Shown one piece after another: positions 34,535 to 47,027 of a stretch of DNA of 64,000 nucleotides. The notes below the pieces were generated by a model. It had not been told where the DNA came from. It did no database searches and worked only from the letters and a program-made list of their open reading frames with translations. The translations under genes were made by a program, and so were the position numbers. Location: the NCBI GenBank assembly GCA_022315425.1, contig JAIUPT010000021.1, positions 1 through 64,000 on the forward strand, in the 5' to 3' direction. Source of the stretch: Pseudevernia furfuracea. Its lineage: Eukaryota; Ascomycota; Lecanoromycetes; Lecanorales; Parmeliaceae. Numbering within the stretch: position 1 is the first letter of the stretch; every line of letters starts with the position of its first letter.

Positions 34535-35160
34535 TGTGATTTGCTCTTGCTTGGAGCAAATCTGTTATACGGTGGATGGCTGTGGATGGTGATGGATTGA
34601 TCATTCTCAATCCGAGTATCAGGCTTCGAAGGGTCTGAGCTCCAACCAGGTCAAGTCATATCTGTCACTCCGTTTCGATGATCGGATGATGCCAGTCAAC
34701 AATCTATTGCTACTGACGCTGGGGAAGGAAACCCAATGGAAGAACTTTGGAAGAACTTGATAAACTGAAGAGGTACGGCAGGAATTTCGAGAAGGAGCAG
34801 GACGTGGCCCGCGGCACAGATCAGAGGTTACTATCTAAAAACTTTGAATCATAGCTGTCCATGATAACACTTATGTACACACCTTATTCAACGCAGTTAT
34901 AAGCGGATGTCGCTTTTGCCACAAGCTTTCCTTTCGATCCTTGAAAAGTCACGACTCCTTGCGCCCCGGGGCAACAGCCATGCTAAAAAAAAACGCCAGC
35001 TGGGCTTGTCATTCTTGCCAACAACCTTTTGATTTGAGGCCTAGTGGTCTGAGAAAATGTACACTCTGAACTGCTGATCAAGCGTATCTTTGCGAGTTCA
35101 GTGTTAAAAGATCCTGGCGATTGTGGATATTGTGCGCATGCGGCACGGAGAATGCAAATC
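34535..35160. other. Convergent intergenic region
   Basis: Lies between two converging genes; no gene or repeat recognised. Confidence 0.6.
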
Positions 35161-36394
35161 TTATGAAACCGCCTGCCCAAGTACACCCTCATTTGATTGT
35201 TCGTCGCGCTGAAGTTGGATCATGGTCTTCTTGAGGTATTCAAATGTGAGAATTGTCGTCATGGCAGATGGTACAGCTCGTATCAAGTTCGTACCAAGGC
35301 CAGCGTAGAAACCTCGCCATCCTTCTTCCATGAGGATGGTTTTGCAAGTCTGCACAGTGCCTCGATATCGCATTTCCATTACAACAGGTGAAATGAATCC
35401 TGGGGGGCGTCCGTGATCGGCGGACTTTGTTAAGCCTTCTCTCAAAGGCGTTCCCTGTGATGCAGGCGTACTAGCTGACCTTTGTTGCGTTTGCAAACGA
35501 GTTCGAACAACCTCGTGGGGATAAGTGGCCGTGCTAGCACAAACTTTACTCAAGAAGACGGCCATGGCCAAGCCGTAGAAGTGGTGGCTCCGGTCCTCAT
35601 CGGTTTCCTTTTGCCCCTTTCCAATACCCGTAAACTTCTCCTTGAAGACTTCATACAGAGGGAACTGTATTGCAACGTGAGTCAACCCAAGCAAAGCTGG
35701 TGTGAGACCAGAATAGAAAGATAAAAGGCCTTCCGTGCGGTACATGACCCTTGCAGCATCCCAGGTATTTTTGTAATGCCAAGGAGCTTTTGAGTGGTTG
35801 GTTGCTATTCTCGAGCTTGACTGAGACATGAGCCTCGTCTTTATGACCCAGATAGGATTGGTCGCCATGGTCGAGCATGCGCCTCCACTAAGCGAAGCGT
35901 ACACGTTTGCAAGGAACCAATTGTCTAATTTGGAAACCTGGGTGAGCTGATTTCCGGACTCGCTAACGAGATGGCTTACCTGTTCTTGTCCTGAAGAAAG
36001 CTTGCGCTTTGTTGTACACCGTCAAATAGACAGCCCAAGTCGGCACGTAGCCGAGAAGCATTGGCCCGAGCCCTCGGTACATGCCCCGAAGGCCTTCCTC
36101 GTTCCATATGGTAGCAGCAGTCCCTTGCACACCCCGGTATGCAGCAGTAGTAATCTTGATCCCATCGTTTGAAGCTCGAAAGCCGCCTTGGGCTTGTAGC
36201 TTGGTCTTAATCACATCCAGCGGGCAGCTCACAAGTCCGGAAACAGCACCAGCAAGACCCCCTGATATTGGGACTACATAAACTTCCGGTATTCTTCTTA
36301 CCCAGCGCTCGAGCGGGGTCTCCGGCGGGCTCGATTTTCCATTCTTAGTGTTTTGAGCAGCGATTTGAGAGGTGTGATTCCGATCAAAGGACAT
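35161..36394 (-). CDS. Mitochondrial NAD+ carrier, Yia6/Ndt1 type (SLC25)
   Basis: Exons 36,394-35,980 and 35,924-35,161 (55-bp intron, GTAAGC...TTAG) give 392 residues. Three carrier repeats are visible with signatures CPLDVIKTKLQAQG, NPIWVIKTRLMSQS and YPHEVVRTRLQTQQ. Tryptophan in the second signature (PIWVxK) and the motif GPMLLGYVPTWAVYLTVY are typical of the yeast Yia6/Yea6 NAD+ transporters and their nucleotide-carrier relatives. Expected role: import of NAD+ across the inner mitochondrial membrane. The start is the first in-frame ATG; the frame stays open upstream to about 36,475 but begins with GTG, so a short 5' exon is possible. A His/Ser-rich insertion before the third repeat's last helix pair is typical of filamentous fungi. 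A pyrimidine-nucleotide or FAD carrier is the alternative. Confidence 0.82.
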
Positions 36395-37453
36395 CTCTGG
36401 GAAGACAGAGGCCGGAGAAGGGCTCAGCAAGGCATCGGGCAGGATGTAGTCGTTGATCGCTGGCACCGCGGTAAGATCTCAACGATTTAGCAGCTTCATC
36501 CCGATTGAGGGCATTAGGGAGGATGATGAAGATCTATGGAATGCTGAGTGCAGGTTAGGACCGGGCGATTTGAATACGGAGAATTTGTCGGGCGGGGAAG
36601 GCACAACTTTTGAATTGATATTTGCTCGAGTTGCTGTACCCGGCTGCAGGGCATATTTACTCGAAGCGGTGCGGCAGGTCTACCGTTCTTTGCAGGTTAA
36701 CAGGCGCGGGCGCTAGAGTAATGGGAAACCTGTTGGCAAATGAAATATTTTTCCGTGCATTGATATTGTGTGACAACTGACGAAGGATGGTGTGTCACAG
36801 CGTAACGACTGATGACTACGCATATAACGTAATTCTAATATAGAGCGTTTATCGATTGTAGACTTAGGTACTTCTAAGGTGCATTTTTACCGCAACAGCT
36901 AGATATTCGTTTAACTAACCACACTGCCAGGGAAAAGTAAAGACATTCGTCGCCATCACGTAATATCATTGTATAAGGTAGTATTAGCAGCTTCGCTAAT
37001 CGTGAAAGATATCATTCAAATGCGCTGTACTTGTAAAAGCGAAAACGATGTTGTTTGCATCATTTCTTCTGCAAGTTCTTTTTGGAATACTCTGCCCCGA
37101 ATTCTTCGTACTCGAATCGCGACAGCGCAACTTACGCAAAGACTGCGCAGCAGCATACCTGGAGCTCATCGGTTCGAATCGACCTACGTCATGCAAGGCG
37201 TACGATTGATTATTGGCGTCGAGTATGGAGCTTTGAACTTCACTTCTCCCGGAAACTCAACTCTGTGACTAGAATACTCAAAATCTACGGGTTTCCCGTT
37301 AGCGCCTTACTTTAGCGCCCAAAATCTAACGGTACAATAGGTATAGCCTAAAAGAAGTACAGAGCTCGCAACCACCTCCAATCCTCATCATCCCAACTTC
37401 CAAGACCTCATACTCTCGACTAAAGCTCAATCCAACTTCAACTATTGGCAATT
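36395..37453. promoter_or_regulatory. Divergent promoter region, carrier / qcr7
   Basis: About 1.06 kb between the starts of two mitochondrial protein genes on opposite strands. A GGTTCGAATCG sequence near 37,170 resembles a B box but no tRNA folds around it. No element could be assigned. Confidence 0.5.
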
Positions 37454-38067
37454 ATGTCGGCGCCATCCCTCGCAGGATACATCATCAAGAGACCATGGTT
37501 AAAACGCTGGATGATGCCATTGGCCAATTGGTACGCCGATGCTGCGGGATACAGAAAACTCGGCCTCAGGTAATGAATTATTCAGCTAATCCGACGAAAT
37601 CGAGTGGCGCAACTTCTATGGTCATTGTTTGGAGATGCACAAAAGCTCAGGGTCTATCGGAGAGCTCGAGCTGACCTCAAGGAATTCAAGGGCCGATGAT
37701 CTCATCCCGGAAGAGTCTGATACAGTCCTACTCGCTTTAAAACGACTACCCCCCAAGGAAGCGTATGACCGCGTTTTTCGACTTCGAAGAGCTTTCCAGG
37801 TATGTCAAAATGATATTTATTGCTTTGATTGGATGGTCCGCAGGCTGCTGATATGTCTAAGTGCTCTCTTGCCCACCAATTGCTGCCCAAGGATCAGCAA
37901 ACAAAGCCGGAAGAGGTGAACCACATTTGATTCTCTTGCCATCCTTAACAGAGGCTTATTTTTCACAGGACTACCAATACCTTTCACCAATTATCAAAGA
38001 AATCGAATCGGAATCGAAGGAGCGCGATGACTTGGAAGCTATGGTTGTCGGCAAGAGGAAGAAGTGA
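37454..38067 (+). CDS. qcr7: Cytochrome bc1 complex subunit 7 (Qcr7)
   Basis: Four exons (37,454-37,569; 37,691-37,799; 37,844-37,915; 37,969-38,067) give 131 residues, close to the 127 of yeast Qcr7. The N-terminus MSAPSLAGYIIKRPWLKRWM, GYRKLGLRADDLIPEE, then LKRLPPKEAYDRVFRLRRA, the small exon CSLAHQLLPKDQQTKPEE and YLSPIIKEIESESKERDD follow the family end to end. The protein is a matrix-side subunit of ubiquinol-cytochrome c reductase (complex III) needed for its assembly. Introns are 121, 44 and 53 bp; all junctions keep frame and use GT/AG. It converges with the glycosylase gene. Confidence 0.93.
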
Positions 38068-38787
38068 AGGAAAATACAGGATCAGAAGCCAGTAATACTC
38101 TGCTTGCGACATCTGCACACTGTTCTTTCTGTGCGAGAGCCACTTCTGTACTAAAGTGGCCTTTTCGTTACTGTACATAGGCAAAACACAACGGACATCT
38201 GAATTTTCCCCATAATCTTCCCCAAAATCTTCCCCACGTCTGGCAGAGGTAATCATCTCAATGCCAATGCGACGGTACTAAGGTATCTCAGCCTGAGACA
38301 TGGGGATCTATTAAGGTTCAAAACAAGAGCATGCGCGGTACCACCGGAATCGAACGTGGTGGACCTTGGAGGAGAGACATTTGCAAAAAAAACAACGGAT
38401 ATCAAAGATTTTACATTTCTAGTCCACAGTCTGTTGAATCAACCGAAACATTTCTGTTTTGAGGGCAATTTTTACTAACCTTGCGCGAGGTCTCTTAGAA
38501 CAAGGACTCTATCCCTTTGTGCTCTGCCGGAATGATTGTGCCATTCTATTTCAAGCGAAGCGCTGTGGGGGTTTATCTCTTTACTGCTCTACTCGAGAGA
38601 TATCCGTACTTCCTCCAGGCTTGTTTATAGAAAATCTAGATATTCCTCCAGTAGGCTACCATGGTTATATGCATCAAAGGGTATTTGTCACCATCCTGCA
38701 CAGAATCGTTGGAAGAACAGAATCCCATTTGACTGACAAGACCGGTACAGTTGTCGAGCCAGTAATGGTCGGACATTATCATGCTCT
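38068..38787. other. Convergent intergenic region
   Basis: 3' regions of qcr7 and the glycosylase gene. A 158-codon plus frame from 38,459 overlaps the last glycosylase exon and starts at TTG; not considered a gene. Confidence 0.6.
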
Positions 38788-40198
38788 TCATGCTCCTTCG
38801 ACGACGTTTATGTCGACATCTTCAACTCTCCACATGTACCACATGAAAACACTTCGATATGGCGCGAATTTTTCAGAATGCTTGAGCATTTCTTGCTCTG
38901 ACATGTACTTCCACTGCAAGTTCTCCACTCAGTAATTTTCTTGTGCATGATCAAGAGTTGAGTCATAAGACAGTTGTGGGGGTCGGTGCACTCCCACCTG
39001 TCTTGCGACACAAATCATGGTGTGGAATAGGAAACCAAAAGCCAGGGAATTTGCTTACTTTACCTCCGCCCTTGCCCTTCAACTTTTTTACGTCCTTGCC
39101 CATGAAAGCGGCCATACCTCGCCTTGATAAATCAGCACGTCGTCAAATGCAGCACATAAGAGAGTGGTCATACTGCACACCAAGATCTCCAGTAGAAAGG
39201 ATGTCCATTCGCTTCAGCCCAAAGCAAGCAAACATTTCTACAGACCATTTGCCCAATCCTCTCACGGCAATCAACTTTTGGAGTACTTCTTCGTCGCTGG
39301 CGTTGATTAACATCGCAGCGCTTAGCTCCCCACTCGCGAATTTCTCTGCAAGTCCTTCAATATACTCAGCTTTCCGCTTTGAAAGGCCAGCCTGACGTAG
39401 GAAAGCAACATCGCAAGCCGCGACCTGCGCAGGCGTGGGGAAGACCTTGGCTTCTTCTACCTTTTTCTCGTCAAGAGGCCCATTGAAAAGTCCTACGAAC
39501 TTTCTTTTGATCGACGAGGCCGCAGCACCAGAAACTTGCTGGGCCATGATGCTACTACAAAGGCTTCTGAAAGGATCGCATTCTTCAGCCAAACCTTCAG
39601 GACAAAAGACTCGGCAATAGTGTCTCTCGATAAGTGGCTGCAACTTGGGTTCCATCTTGATAAGGTGGGCACAAGCTTCGTCTAAAATATGGCTCGTTGT
39701 GGTGGTCGGTCTTGGAATTCCGGTCTTAGATGGAGAAGCTTCAGCAGTCTCCTGATTGTATGTGACAAGCCGCGATCCTCTAGGCGTAATCAGTGGAGCA
39801 TTGGTCCTATGGGGCTCAGCAGGCCGGTCAAACGACAGCTGAGCTTGATCGTTTGGTGGATGTCTAGGCACCTGTGAAACATCTTGTGAATGTTTGCACG
39901 ATAGGTTTTGCTGAGGCTCAGGTGTCTGGAGTCGAGCTCTTTTCGCCAAGGGGGATGCGGGATTTTCTTCAGACTTGTGTGATCGCTTTTGTCTCTTCTT
40001 TACCAAGGTCCTAGTTGCAGTCGTAGCTATTGGGCCTTCAGCTAAGCTGTTCTTTTCGGAAGAATCATCTCCATGTGGGGATCTAGACACTGCCACAGTA
40101 CTGTGATTGAGGGATGTATTGCTCCGCAGTGTACGTTGGACAGTCATTTTCGACACAATTATGAGATGATGTCGAAATAGCGAAACAATACTAGACAT
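38788..40198 (-). CDS. DNA-3-methyladenine glycosylase, Mag1/AlkA family
   Basis: Exons 40,198-39,174, 39,122-39,059 and 38,913-38,788 give 404 residues. The N-terminal 170 residues are basic, low-complexity and likely nuclear-targeting (VKKRQKRSHK). The catalytic domain starts with HILDEACAHLI and FRSLCSSIMAQQVSGAAASSI, then the helix-hairpin-helix LIAVRGLGKWSVEMFACFGL followed by STGDLGVQ, whose Asp is the catalytic residue of the HhH-GPD superfamily. The last exon ends FMWYMWRVEDVDI, as in fungal Mag1. Function: excision of alkylated purines at the start of base-excision repair. The first in-frame ATG is 40,198; ATG 40,147 (MTVQRTLRSN) is an equally good start, and the extra 17 residues could be a mitochondrial presequence. 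Confidence 0.9.
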
Positions 40199-42227
40199 GG
40201 AACAGGGGACAAGGTCAAGACATTCGGGTGTCACACGGCTTGTCTTGGTAGAGGACAATGCCAATGTGTTTGTAGCATTAAGTAAGTGCTGAAAAGATGT
40301 CAGCCAGCATGACAGAATCGTACAAATAGTCAGGGCGGGGTTCGAAATGCATACATCTATTCGGATTTATATAGGAGGTCCAATGTAACAGACCGTCGGT
40401 CGTTGTATGCATATATCCGTACTACGAACAAACCGAAGGGCTTGTTGCAGATATCAACTATCAAGCAATGTCCTACTTTTAATTCTTTGACAGCGGAAAT
40501 TTGTACATATTATTAATGATACTTGGCATGGACCACCAGACGGTTGAGGCGTTCAAGTGAGATTGGCTTTAATGCTTTTATGCAGATCATCCATCTTAGC
40601 GGCCTTGCGAAACAAATTGCCTGCTTGCTCTCGGATTAACGTTTCAGTTTCAATAATAATCTCTGATAATGATTTGCTCCCATTTTTGGAGAGGACTGAC
40701 TAGAGTATAAGGTACTAAGATAGTGATATTATTGAATTATTATTGGGAGCTTTGTCGATTGGTGGCAAGAAAAGACACAGACAGATAGATAGGTCGTCTT
40801 CGGAAACAAACTCTACCTACATAACGGAAGTGCACTATGCAGTTGCCACTGATGACGAGTACACGCTACATAGGTGGAGTCCAGACTTTTGAGCTTGCCG
40901 CAGCCGAGAATCCGACTATTGCGCCCTTCAGCATTTTTTATTATTATTATTGTTGATTATTTTTTGGCTGTACTACCTCCATACTCGGTACTCCATCAAA
41001 GACCGCCATCCCTCGGTCGCTACGGGGAAAACCAGTCCTTCCCAAGGAGGATTCATATACGGTACTAACACGAACTATGAGTAGCTACCGTACCCTCAAG
41101 ATCTTGCAGGGATGGGCGTATCTTGGACTTGTCAGTGCACGAATGCACGAATGCACGAGCTTCCCCCGAGAGATAATGAGATAAAAGGCAACACGAAATA
41201 CCGTACTCCATCCTTAATTAAGCAGCTAGATATCATGTGCCAATTGCCATATCTCAATGCATTTGCTTTCCACTCCTTTCATGGAGTAGTGTCGTCGCTC
41301 AAGCATAGAGCAAAGTGGACGGAGTAGAGTCGAAATGAACGTGTTCAAGGTTGCGTAGACTCTTCTACTCAGGATACGTATAGATAATAGTAGTACGATG
41401 GTACATTATGATACCTAAGGTTAACTAGAGATTGGTCTTCCGTGTCAAGTTGGATGAAGATTGAAGAGGGTTTCAATAGAAAGGTATTTCTTCTTATCTA
41501 CCAATTGAATTGGAGAGATAATGGCAAGGTGGGTCGGAGGTTCTGAATATGGTAGCTGTGTTGGGTATGGTGCTGCAAGGAAACTGGCGGATTTGGAGCC
41601 GCTAATTCCTCGTTGGCGATGGCAACGCTAAAGTAACTGGCTCACAGGCAAGGGTCTCCTTTTTCCCGCCTAAGGTGCCTTTTTTTTAGACTACATTACT
41701 CGCTCCACTCTTTTTTTCCTGCTTCGACTTCTTTTCCCCCCAAAATAAAATCCTTCAAAGGAGGACTACTCTTTCCGAATCTCCATCAATCAACAACAAA
41801 AGGTCGTCGTGCCTGACTCTCGTTCATCCGTCATATTCACATTCATCACCGGCGCCTTCCTCTGAGGTTCAAAACAGAACTTCACGTCGGTTAGCTTCTA
41901 CCTACTTTTTAATATTAGCCTCCTTCCTTTCTTCACCACATTCGCTGCATCTTTTCCAACCTCCCCAACAACTCTTCTCCTCTTCTCCCACTAATACACC
42001 ACTTTTATCCGCGAATAATCATCATCACACTCAATCATCTGCAGCTCTTAATCCACTGCTTCGCGTAAGCCTCAATCCTCCCTCGTCGCCTTCTCTGCAC
42101 GTTACACATTGCCTGTCGCGGTGCCATGTTTACTCTACCACCTACTCCCAGACTTATCCATCAATCTTCGACTTGGAGCTGACTTGACTTATCTCTAGTT
42201 ATTGTATTCCATCACATATTATCCACA
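40199..42227. promoter_or_regulatory. Long upstream region of the Ecm33-like gene
   Basis: Two kilobases without a supported gene, between divergently read genes. It contains a TTATTATTATTATT tract near 40,938, three GAATGCAC repeats near 41,137-41,160 and a CT-rich stretch from about 41,690 to 42,220 that looks like the transcribed leader of the wall-protein gene. Confidence 0.55.
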
Positions 42228-43633
42228 ATGGCCATCATAACATACCTCTTGCCGGCACTGGCCTTTGCAAGCACTGCCATAGGTGAGACGACGACCTCTT
42301 CTCCCCCTTCCTCCATGAGTCACGCCTGCATTGGAGCCCCACCATGTCCACCACCATCTTCTTGAGTCACAAGCTGGTACTATCAATTGCTGACTTGGTC
42401 ACTACAGCTCAGTGCAGTAACGCCGCCACGATGACAATCACAGCTTCGGCAGATGCCTCTGGCCTTGCCTCTTGCACAACCTACAGCGGCTCCGTCGCCA
42501 TTCCGACCGGCCTGGCCACCCCGCAGGATTCCAATGGCCACCAGCAGCTGTCCGTCGACGGTGTACAAGTCATTACTGGCAATTTGACTGTCACCAATGC
42601 CATTATGCTTTCAAGCTTGTCCTTTGGGGATCTCAAGACCCTTGGCGGCTTTGAGCTCGGAGGGTTGACCGTTCTGTCCGAGCTGTCGTTTCCTCAACTC
42701 ACGCAGGTCACAGCCTTGAACTTCACCGCTCTACCTGCGTTGCAACAGATGTCATTTGGAGGCGCTGGAATCAGTCAGGCCGATAGCGTTCTCATCACCA
42801 ATACTGGACTCAGCTCACTGCAAGGCATCAACAACCTGCAATCCGTCTCCACCTTCAATGTCAACAACAATGCGGCTTTACAAAACATCAGTCTGCAGGT
42901 CACCAGTATCAAGAACTCTCTGGACATTGAGGCTAACGATGGTTTCGTATCTGGGCTCACTACTACTTTCCCCTTGCTCGAGACTGCTCAGAACATGACC
43001 TTCCGTAACTGCAGTTCAGTTCTCCTCCCATCGCTTGCCAACGTCACACAGGATTTGGGATTCTACGGCAACACCATGACGTCTTTTATAGCACCCAACC
43101 TGACCACTGTTGGTGGTCTGATCTTTGTTGACAACACTGACTTGACCAACATATCAATCCCAGGGCTCGTATCCGTTAACGGCAGCTACCAGATTGCAAA
43201 CAACACAATGTTGAAGCAAATCAACGGGTTCCAGAAGCTTTCGGTCATCAAAGGTGCCCTGGACTTCAACGGCAACTTCACCGAGTGAGTACTGTTTTTT
43301 TTAATATCGTGTCGGAAGTATATCGAGTGCTGACCGCTTTGTAGGGTCGATCTTCCTGCTCTGACTCAGGTGCAAGGTGCTTTCAACGTGCAGAGTTCCG
43401 GTCAATTGGACTGCAGCGCATTCTCAGCCGACAAGACTAGCAAGCAGGTCATCAAGGGCAACTTCGAGTGCTCAGGCAGTGTGTCCAAGCCAGGAGGTGC
43501 CGGTACCAAGGCATCCGCCTCGGCCTCTTCCAAGCCCACTGGCAAGAGCTCTGCTGGCCATATCGAGGTCAACTTCCCAGCAGTCATGGGCGGCGCATCC
43601 CTCATCGCAGGGCTGTTGCAGCTTGTACTGTAG
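42228..43633 (+). CDS. ecm33: Ecm33/Sps2-like GPI-anchored cell-wall protein
   Basis: Exons 42,228-42,282, 42,408-43,284 and 43,345-43,633 give 406 residues. The first exon encodes a secretion signal (MAIITYLLPALAFASTAIA). The body has receptor-L-like leucine-rich repeats: LSVDGVQVITGNLTVTN, LGGFELGGLTVLSELSFPQL, TVGGLIFVDNTDLTNISIPG. It has numerous N-x-S/T sites and a closing CSAFSADK...GNFECSG. A Ser/Thr/Ala-rich stalk (about 365-388) and a hydrophobic tail (VMGGASLIAGLLQLVL) form a GPI signal. Family members sit at the plasma membrane and wall and are needed for wall integrity and correct mannoprotein assembly. Both introns are short (125 and 60 bp), the first directly after the signal peptide. 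Confidence 0.92.
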
Positions 43634-44737
43634 GGTTTTCGTTGTCCTCTGTGAGATTGTTAGTGGGGCTGCTACCTAGTTGGCGTGCCCCTCCTGGTTT
43701 CCCTGCTTGCATGATGGATCACTGGGCGTTGAACGAAGGTTCATTCAATTTGGCAAATGTGCGAGTGATGCATCGTTTCAAAGCGAGATACATACGCGGT
43801 TGAGATGTCAAGTGTGGAAGAAGTTGAAGAATAGATTGTCTAGCTTAGCAAGGACTCTTGAAGTATGGCATAATGGTGGACTTCTTGCAGAGCCTCTTAG
43901 TACGGGCAACTCTGGTCTCATTCGTGGTGCTACAAAAGTGGTATGAGCTCGCAGTTGCATGCTTTCTTCATCGGTGTTCTCGGACTCATGTTCATATTGT
44001 TGGCTCGTCATTTCTGTACCTTACCATACGTTCTTTGTCCGGCTGCTTAGGCTTAGACAAAAAGCATAATACGATCCTCCACACTGAAAGCATTGCAAAA
44101 TTGTTGCAAAATTATTGCTAATATGAAATTATGGTCATTCTTCATGCGACACGCAAGGCTTCATGCAATGCCCATTACGCTGACACATACGGTGGCAATA
44201 GGTCCTGACAGCATACATATCACAATAGAGAATGTGTGGTAGGAGCGGACAAATTGCGCTAACAGATCGCCGGGACTCGCCATCCTCGTTCTCCTTCCAT
44301 GTCATGCAGTTCAGGTTGCCAACCTGTCATTTGCAGTAAGGGCAGCTCAGCAGTCATTGGGGGAAGTAGACCGATCCTGAGCATCTTGGTACAGCAGCAA
44401 ATGCATCACATCACTTTGTTAAACAGCGTCGACATTCCACTAAGAATGCTCGCTCTCCTTCCTCGTCTTCTCCTAGGGACTTTAGATTCAGGACAAGAAG
44501 TCGATTGTAGGCAAACTCTCTATCTATTTACCATATCCGCCATAAAACTGTGGCCAATCCTGCGCACAAAACGTGTTTACCATTTCATGTTTTCGTTATG
44601 TCTTCTTGATTTTGTGCTTGCTTCTCCTACATGTCTTACAGATTGCGTCCGACTGGAATTCCTGCAGAAGTGAACACGCCGGTGTAAGTCTGCCGTCTAA
44701 GAAGACACTGGATCTCGCACAGCGCTAATTCCTAACG
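43634..44737. other. Intergenic region
   Basis: About 1.1 kb between two plus-strand genes. A 124-codon frame (44,299-44,673) is not supported by any recognisable domain. Confidence 0.55.
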
Positions 44738-45670
44738 GTGGAAAGTAAGCTGCCGCACTTCCATGAATTTGTTGAATTTGTTGAAGGGGCACGGTTGCCC
44801 AGTAATGATGGAGACTGCCAGCTCCCGTGCCGAGTGGATGCTACCTCTATTGTGACGTCTACCAATCGATACATTGCTCCAACCGTGCCACGGCCTGCAC
44901 AAAAAGTCCCCACACGGTCTCCGCTCGAACACAGCTCTGTTCGCAAGGCGTCGGGGTTCGAGGAGTCTGAGTGTTCAGATACTCGGCGGCGCGATTTGTG
45001 TCAATGGCAAGGACGTTTACATGGTCTGCTTTCGTCTAAGGACCGGGCAGCGCATGAAGTTCTACACAATAACGATCAGTCCTCAAGCAACGGCCCATTA
45101 CTGGCAAGCGGGAATAATAAACGGCCTAGGCCTAGCGAGGCTCCTGAAGATAACTTTTTAATCGGAGAGAAACGTCAACGCGTTCCTCGCCATGATGTAC
45201 CATCTACAGTGGGTTCGAATTCCACCAAGACTGGGTCATCGGCGTCTAGCAAGACGTTAAGAGCCAAGCCGTCGGTGCGATGCACCCCACCGCGACGCCC
45301 CACCCTCGAGACTGATAATTCGGACATGGATCTAGTGGTCCAGCACAAGGTCGAGGAGGGCAAGGTCGCCCATAAGAGGGCTGAACAGAAACGCCGGAAC
45401 GAGCAATCTTCTTTGATAACAGAGATGGAGCACCGTCTCCCTTCAGAATTTTTAGATGGATGTCAGCCAAGAAACCAAAAGCCGGGATACTCAAAAAATG
45501 GAACATTGAAGGCCATGCTAAACTGTCACAAGCACCAGGCCACATTGATCGAGGATCAGGACAAAATCATCGAGGCGCAGGCAGCAGCTAATGCAGCGTT
45601 GAAAGAAAGATATACGGCGTTGATGCAGCAATGTCAGCAATGTGGGTCGTGGAACGAACTGCCCGGCTGA
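44738..45670 (+). CDS. bHLH transcription factor, start not resolved
   Basis: A 310-codon frame ends in a clear basic helix-loop-helix region: KVAHKRAEQKRRNEQSSLIT as basic region and helix 1, a long loop with a KPGYSKNG segment, then a second helix from TLKAMLNC and a coiled coil (EDQDKIIEAQAAANAALKER). The basic motif HKRAEQKRRNE with His, Glu and Arg in the contact positions predicts binding to E-box CACGTG-type sites. The N-terminal 190 residues are Ser/Pro/Arg-rich and disordered. The frame opens with GTG; the first in-frame ATG is codon 197 (45,326), just before the bHLH, and an in-frame TAA lies at 44,726. Either a 5' exon was missed, translation starts at 45,326, or the gene is 5'-truncated. 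Confidence 0.68.
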   Translation: MESKLPHFHEFVEFVEGARLPSNDGDCQLPCRVDATSIVTSTNRYIAPTVPRPAQKVPTRSPLEHSSVRKASGFEESECSDTRRRDLCQWQGRLHGLLSSKDRAAHEVLHNNDQSSSNGPLLASGNNKRPRPSEAPEDNFLIGEKRQRVPRHDVPSTVGSNSTKTGSSASSKTLRAKPSVRCTPPRRPTLETDNSDMDLVVQHKVEEGKVAHKRAEQKRRNEQSSLITEMEHRLPSEFLDGCQPRNQKPGYSKNGTLKAMLNCHKHQATLIEDQDKIIEAQAAANAALKERYTALMQQCQQCGSWNELPG

Positions 45671-47027
45671 TCTCGAACAATGAGTGCCATGCGTATTCTA
45701 CGTATGGTACTAGTACCGTCAAGCAGTATTTCTACACTTCTATCTAATGTCTCGAAACGTTACAGCTATAGTCAAGGGGAATGCGAGCAAGGCTCAAGAC
45801 GACCGAGTGCACACACACCAAGTCTAGCCTCTGGAGCTCCATCAACACATCTCGCAGTTAGAGGGGGCTCTCTGTTAGGCCGACAAGGCAGATTACTCTG
45901 TCCTGTACTGTCCCACCACTTTCGGATTCAACAATAGGCTTCGGGGTGCACATTTAATCCTGGACTTTCTTCGGTTTCTAGTATGAGAAGTGAGTCTATG
46001 ACGGCCTTTGGCGGGCATGGTGTATTTTAATACAAAGATGAGTATCGGTGTTTCGACGACCTGAATTCTAGAGTCACTGTGAAGACATGCCTGGTGGCTG
46101 CCCTAGGAGCCATTGCGTGGTAGGCTTAAGTGAGGACCTTACTCATCGTATCTCTTATGGACTAGTATCGGATTTACACCTCCGATTCGACCCATTTTTT
46201 GGGGTAAGAATGAGACGCGCATATTGACACTGCGTCCTTGCATAAAAGATATATTTTCACAGCAATACAGCATTGCCAACATGTGAATGCACGTGACGGC
46301 ATAGCATGTCTTACTTCGGGAAATTAAGGAGCTAGGTGCCATTTACTTCCTTGTCGAGCCACTTGACACGATGAAGAGACACGTTCTTGCCCAGCAAAAG
46401 TATGATGCGTACCATTAAGAAAGGACGGCGAGGAGTGAAAAAAGCTTGAGGACTTGGGCGGTAGTGTAGAAACGTACTCGAGCCCTTATGCTAGCTCGTG
46501 GGCAAACAGACCAACAGAGGTTCAAACAATGCCAGGCTCGAAGACAATAATCATCAAGTAAAGAAAGTGCGCCCTTAAAATTCTGCCGTGGTTAGAGTCC
46601 AGACGTCTGCTCAGCCCGGTCTTTGGTACTTTCATGGCAAGAATCCTGTAGGATCCATTGATTCAAGTACGTAGTAAATACACTGTACCCCGTAGAAGGG
46701 AAAATTAAGAGAACGGTAGAGTAGCACGTAGGTAAATTACGCCAAGAGTAGTCCTTTTGAAAAAAATGCCAAGCGACGCTTGGTCTACGATTCGGCGACC
46801 AGGGGGTGTTGGACGGAATACGGACACACCCAAATATTTCTCACTCTATCAACCCTCGATTCCCAATCCACTGCCTAGCGTCCATATCCCTATACATGGT
46901 TCAACGCTGAAGCAGTCATACAAAGGAGCATTGAGCTCGTCTATTCCAATCGTATTGACAGCCCGTGTAACGTGCATAACTTCGCCTTCGAACGAGGCGT
47001 TCGCCTCTGGACCTCCTCCCCAACGCT
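45671..47027. other. Intergenic region upstream of the Anp1 gene
   Basis: About 1.36 kb without a supported gene. The 110-codon frame at 46,757-47,089 overlaps the first Anp1 exon in another frame and is judged spurious. Confidence 0.55.

Noticed and set aside
37085..37200. Possible tRNA gene (GGTTCGAATCG B-box-like sequence)
   Set aside because: No matching A box, T-arm stem or acceptor stem could be formed on either strand.
38310..38380. Possible minus-strand tRNA 3' half (GTTCGATTCCGGTGGTACC)
   Set aside because: The T-arm would need an 11-nt loop, and no upstream arms or acceptor partner were found.
38459..38935. 158-codon open frame on plus strand
   Set aside because: It starts at TTG and runs antisense over the last glycosylase exon and its intron; no domain similarity.
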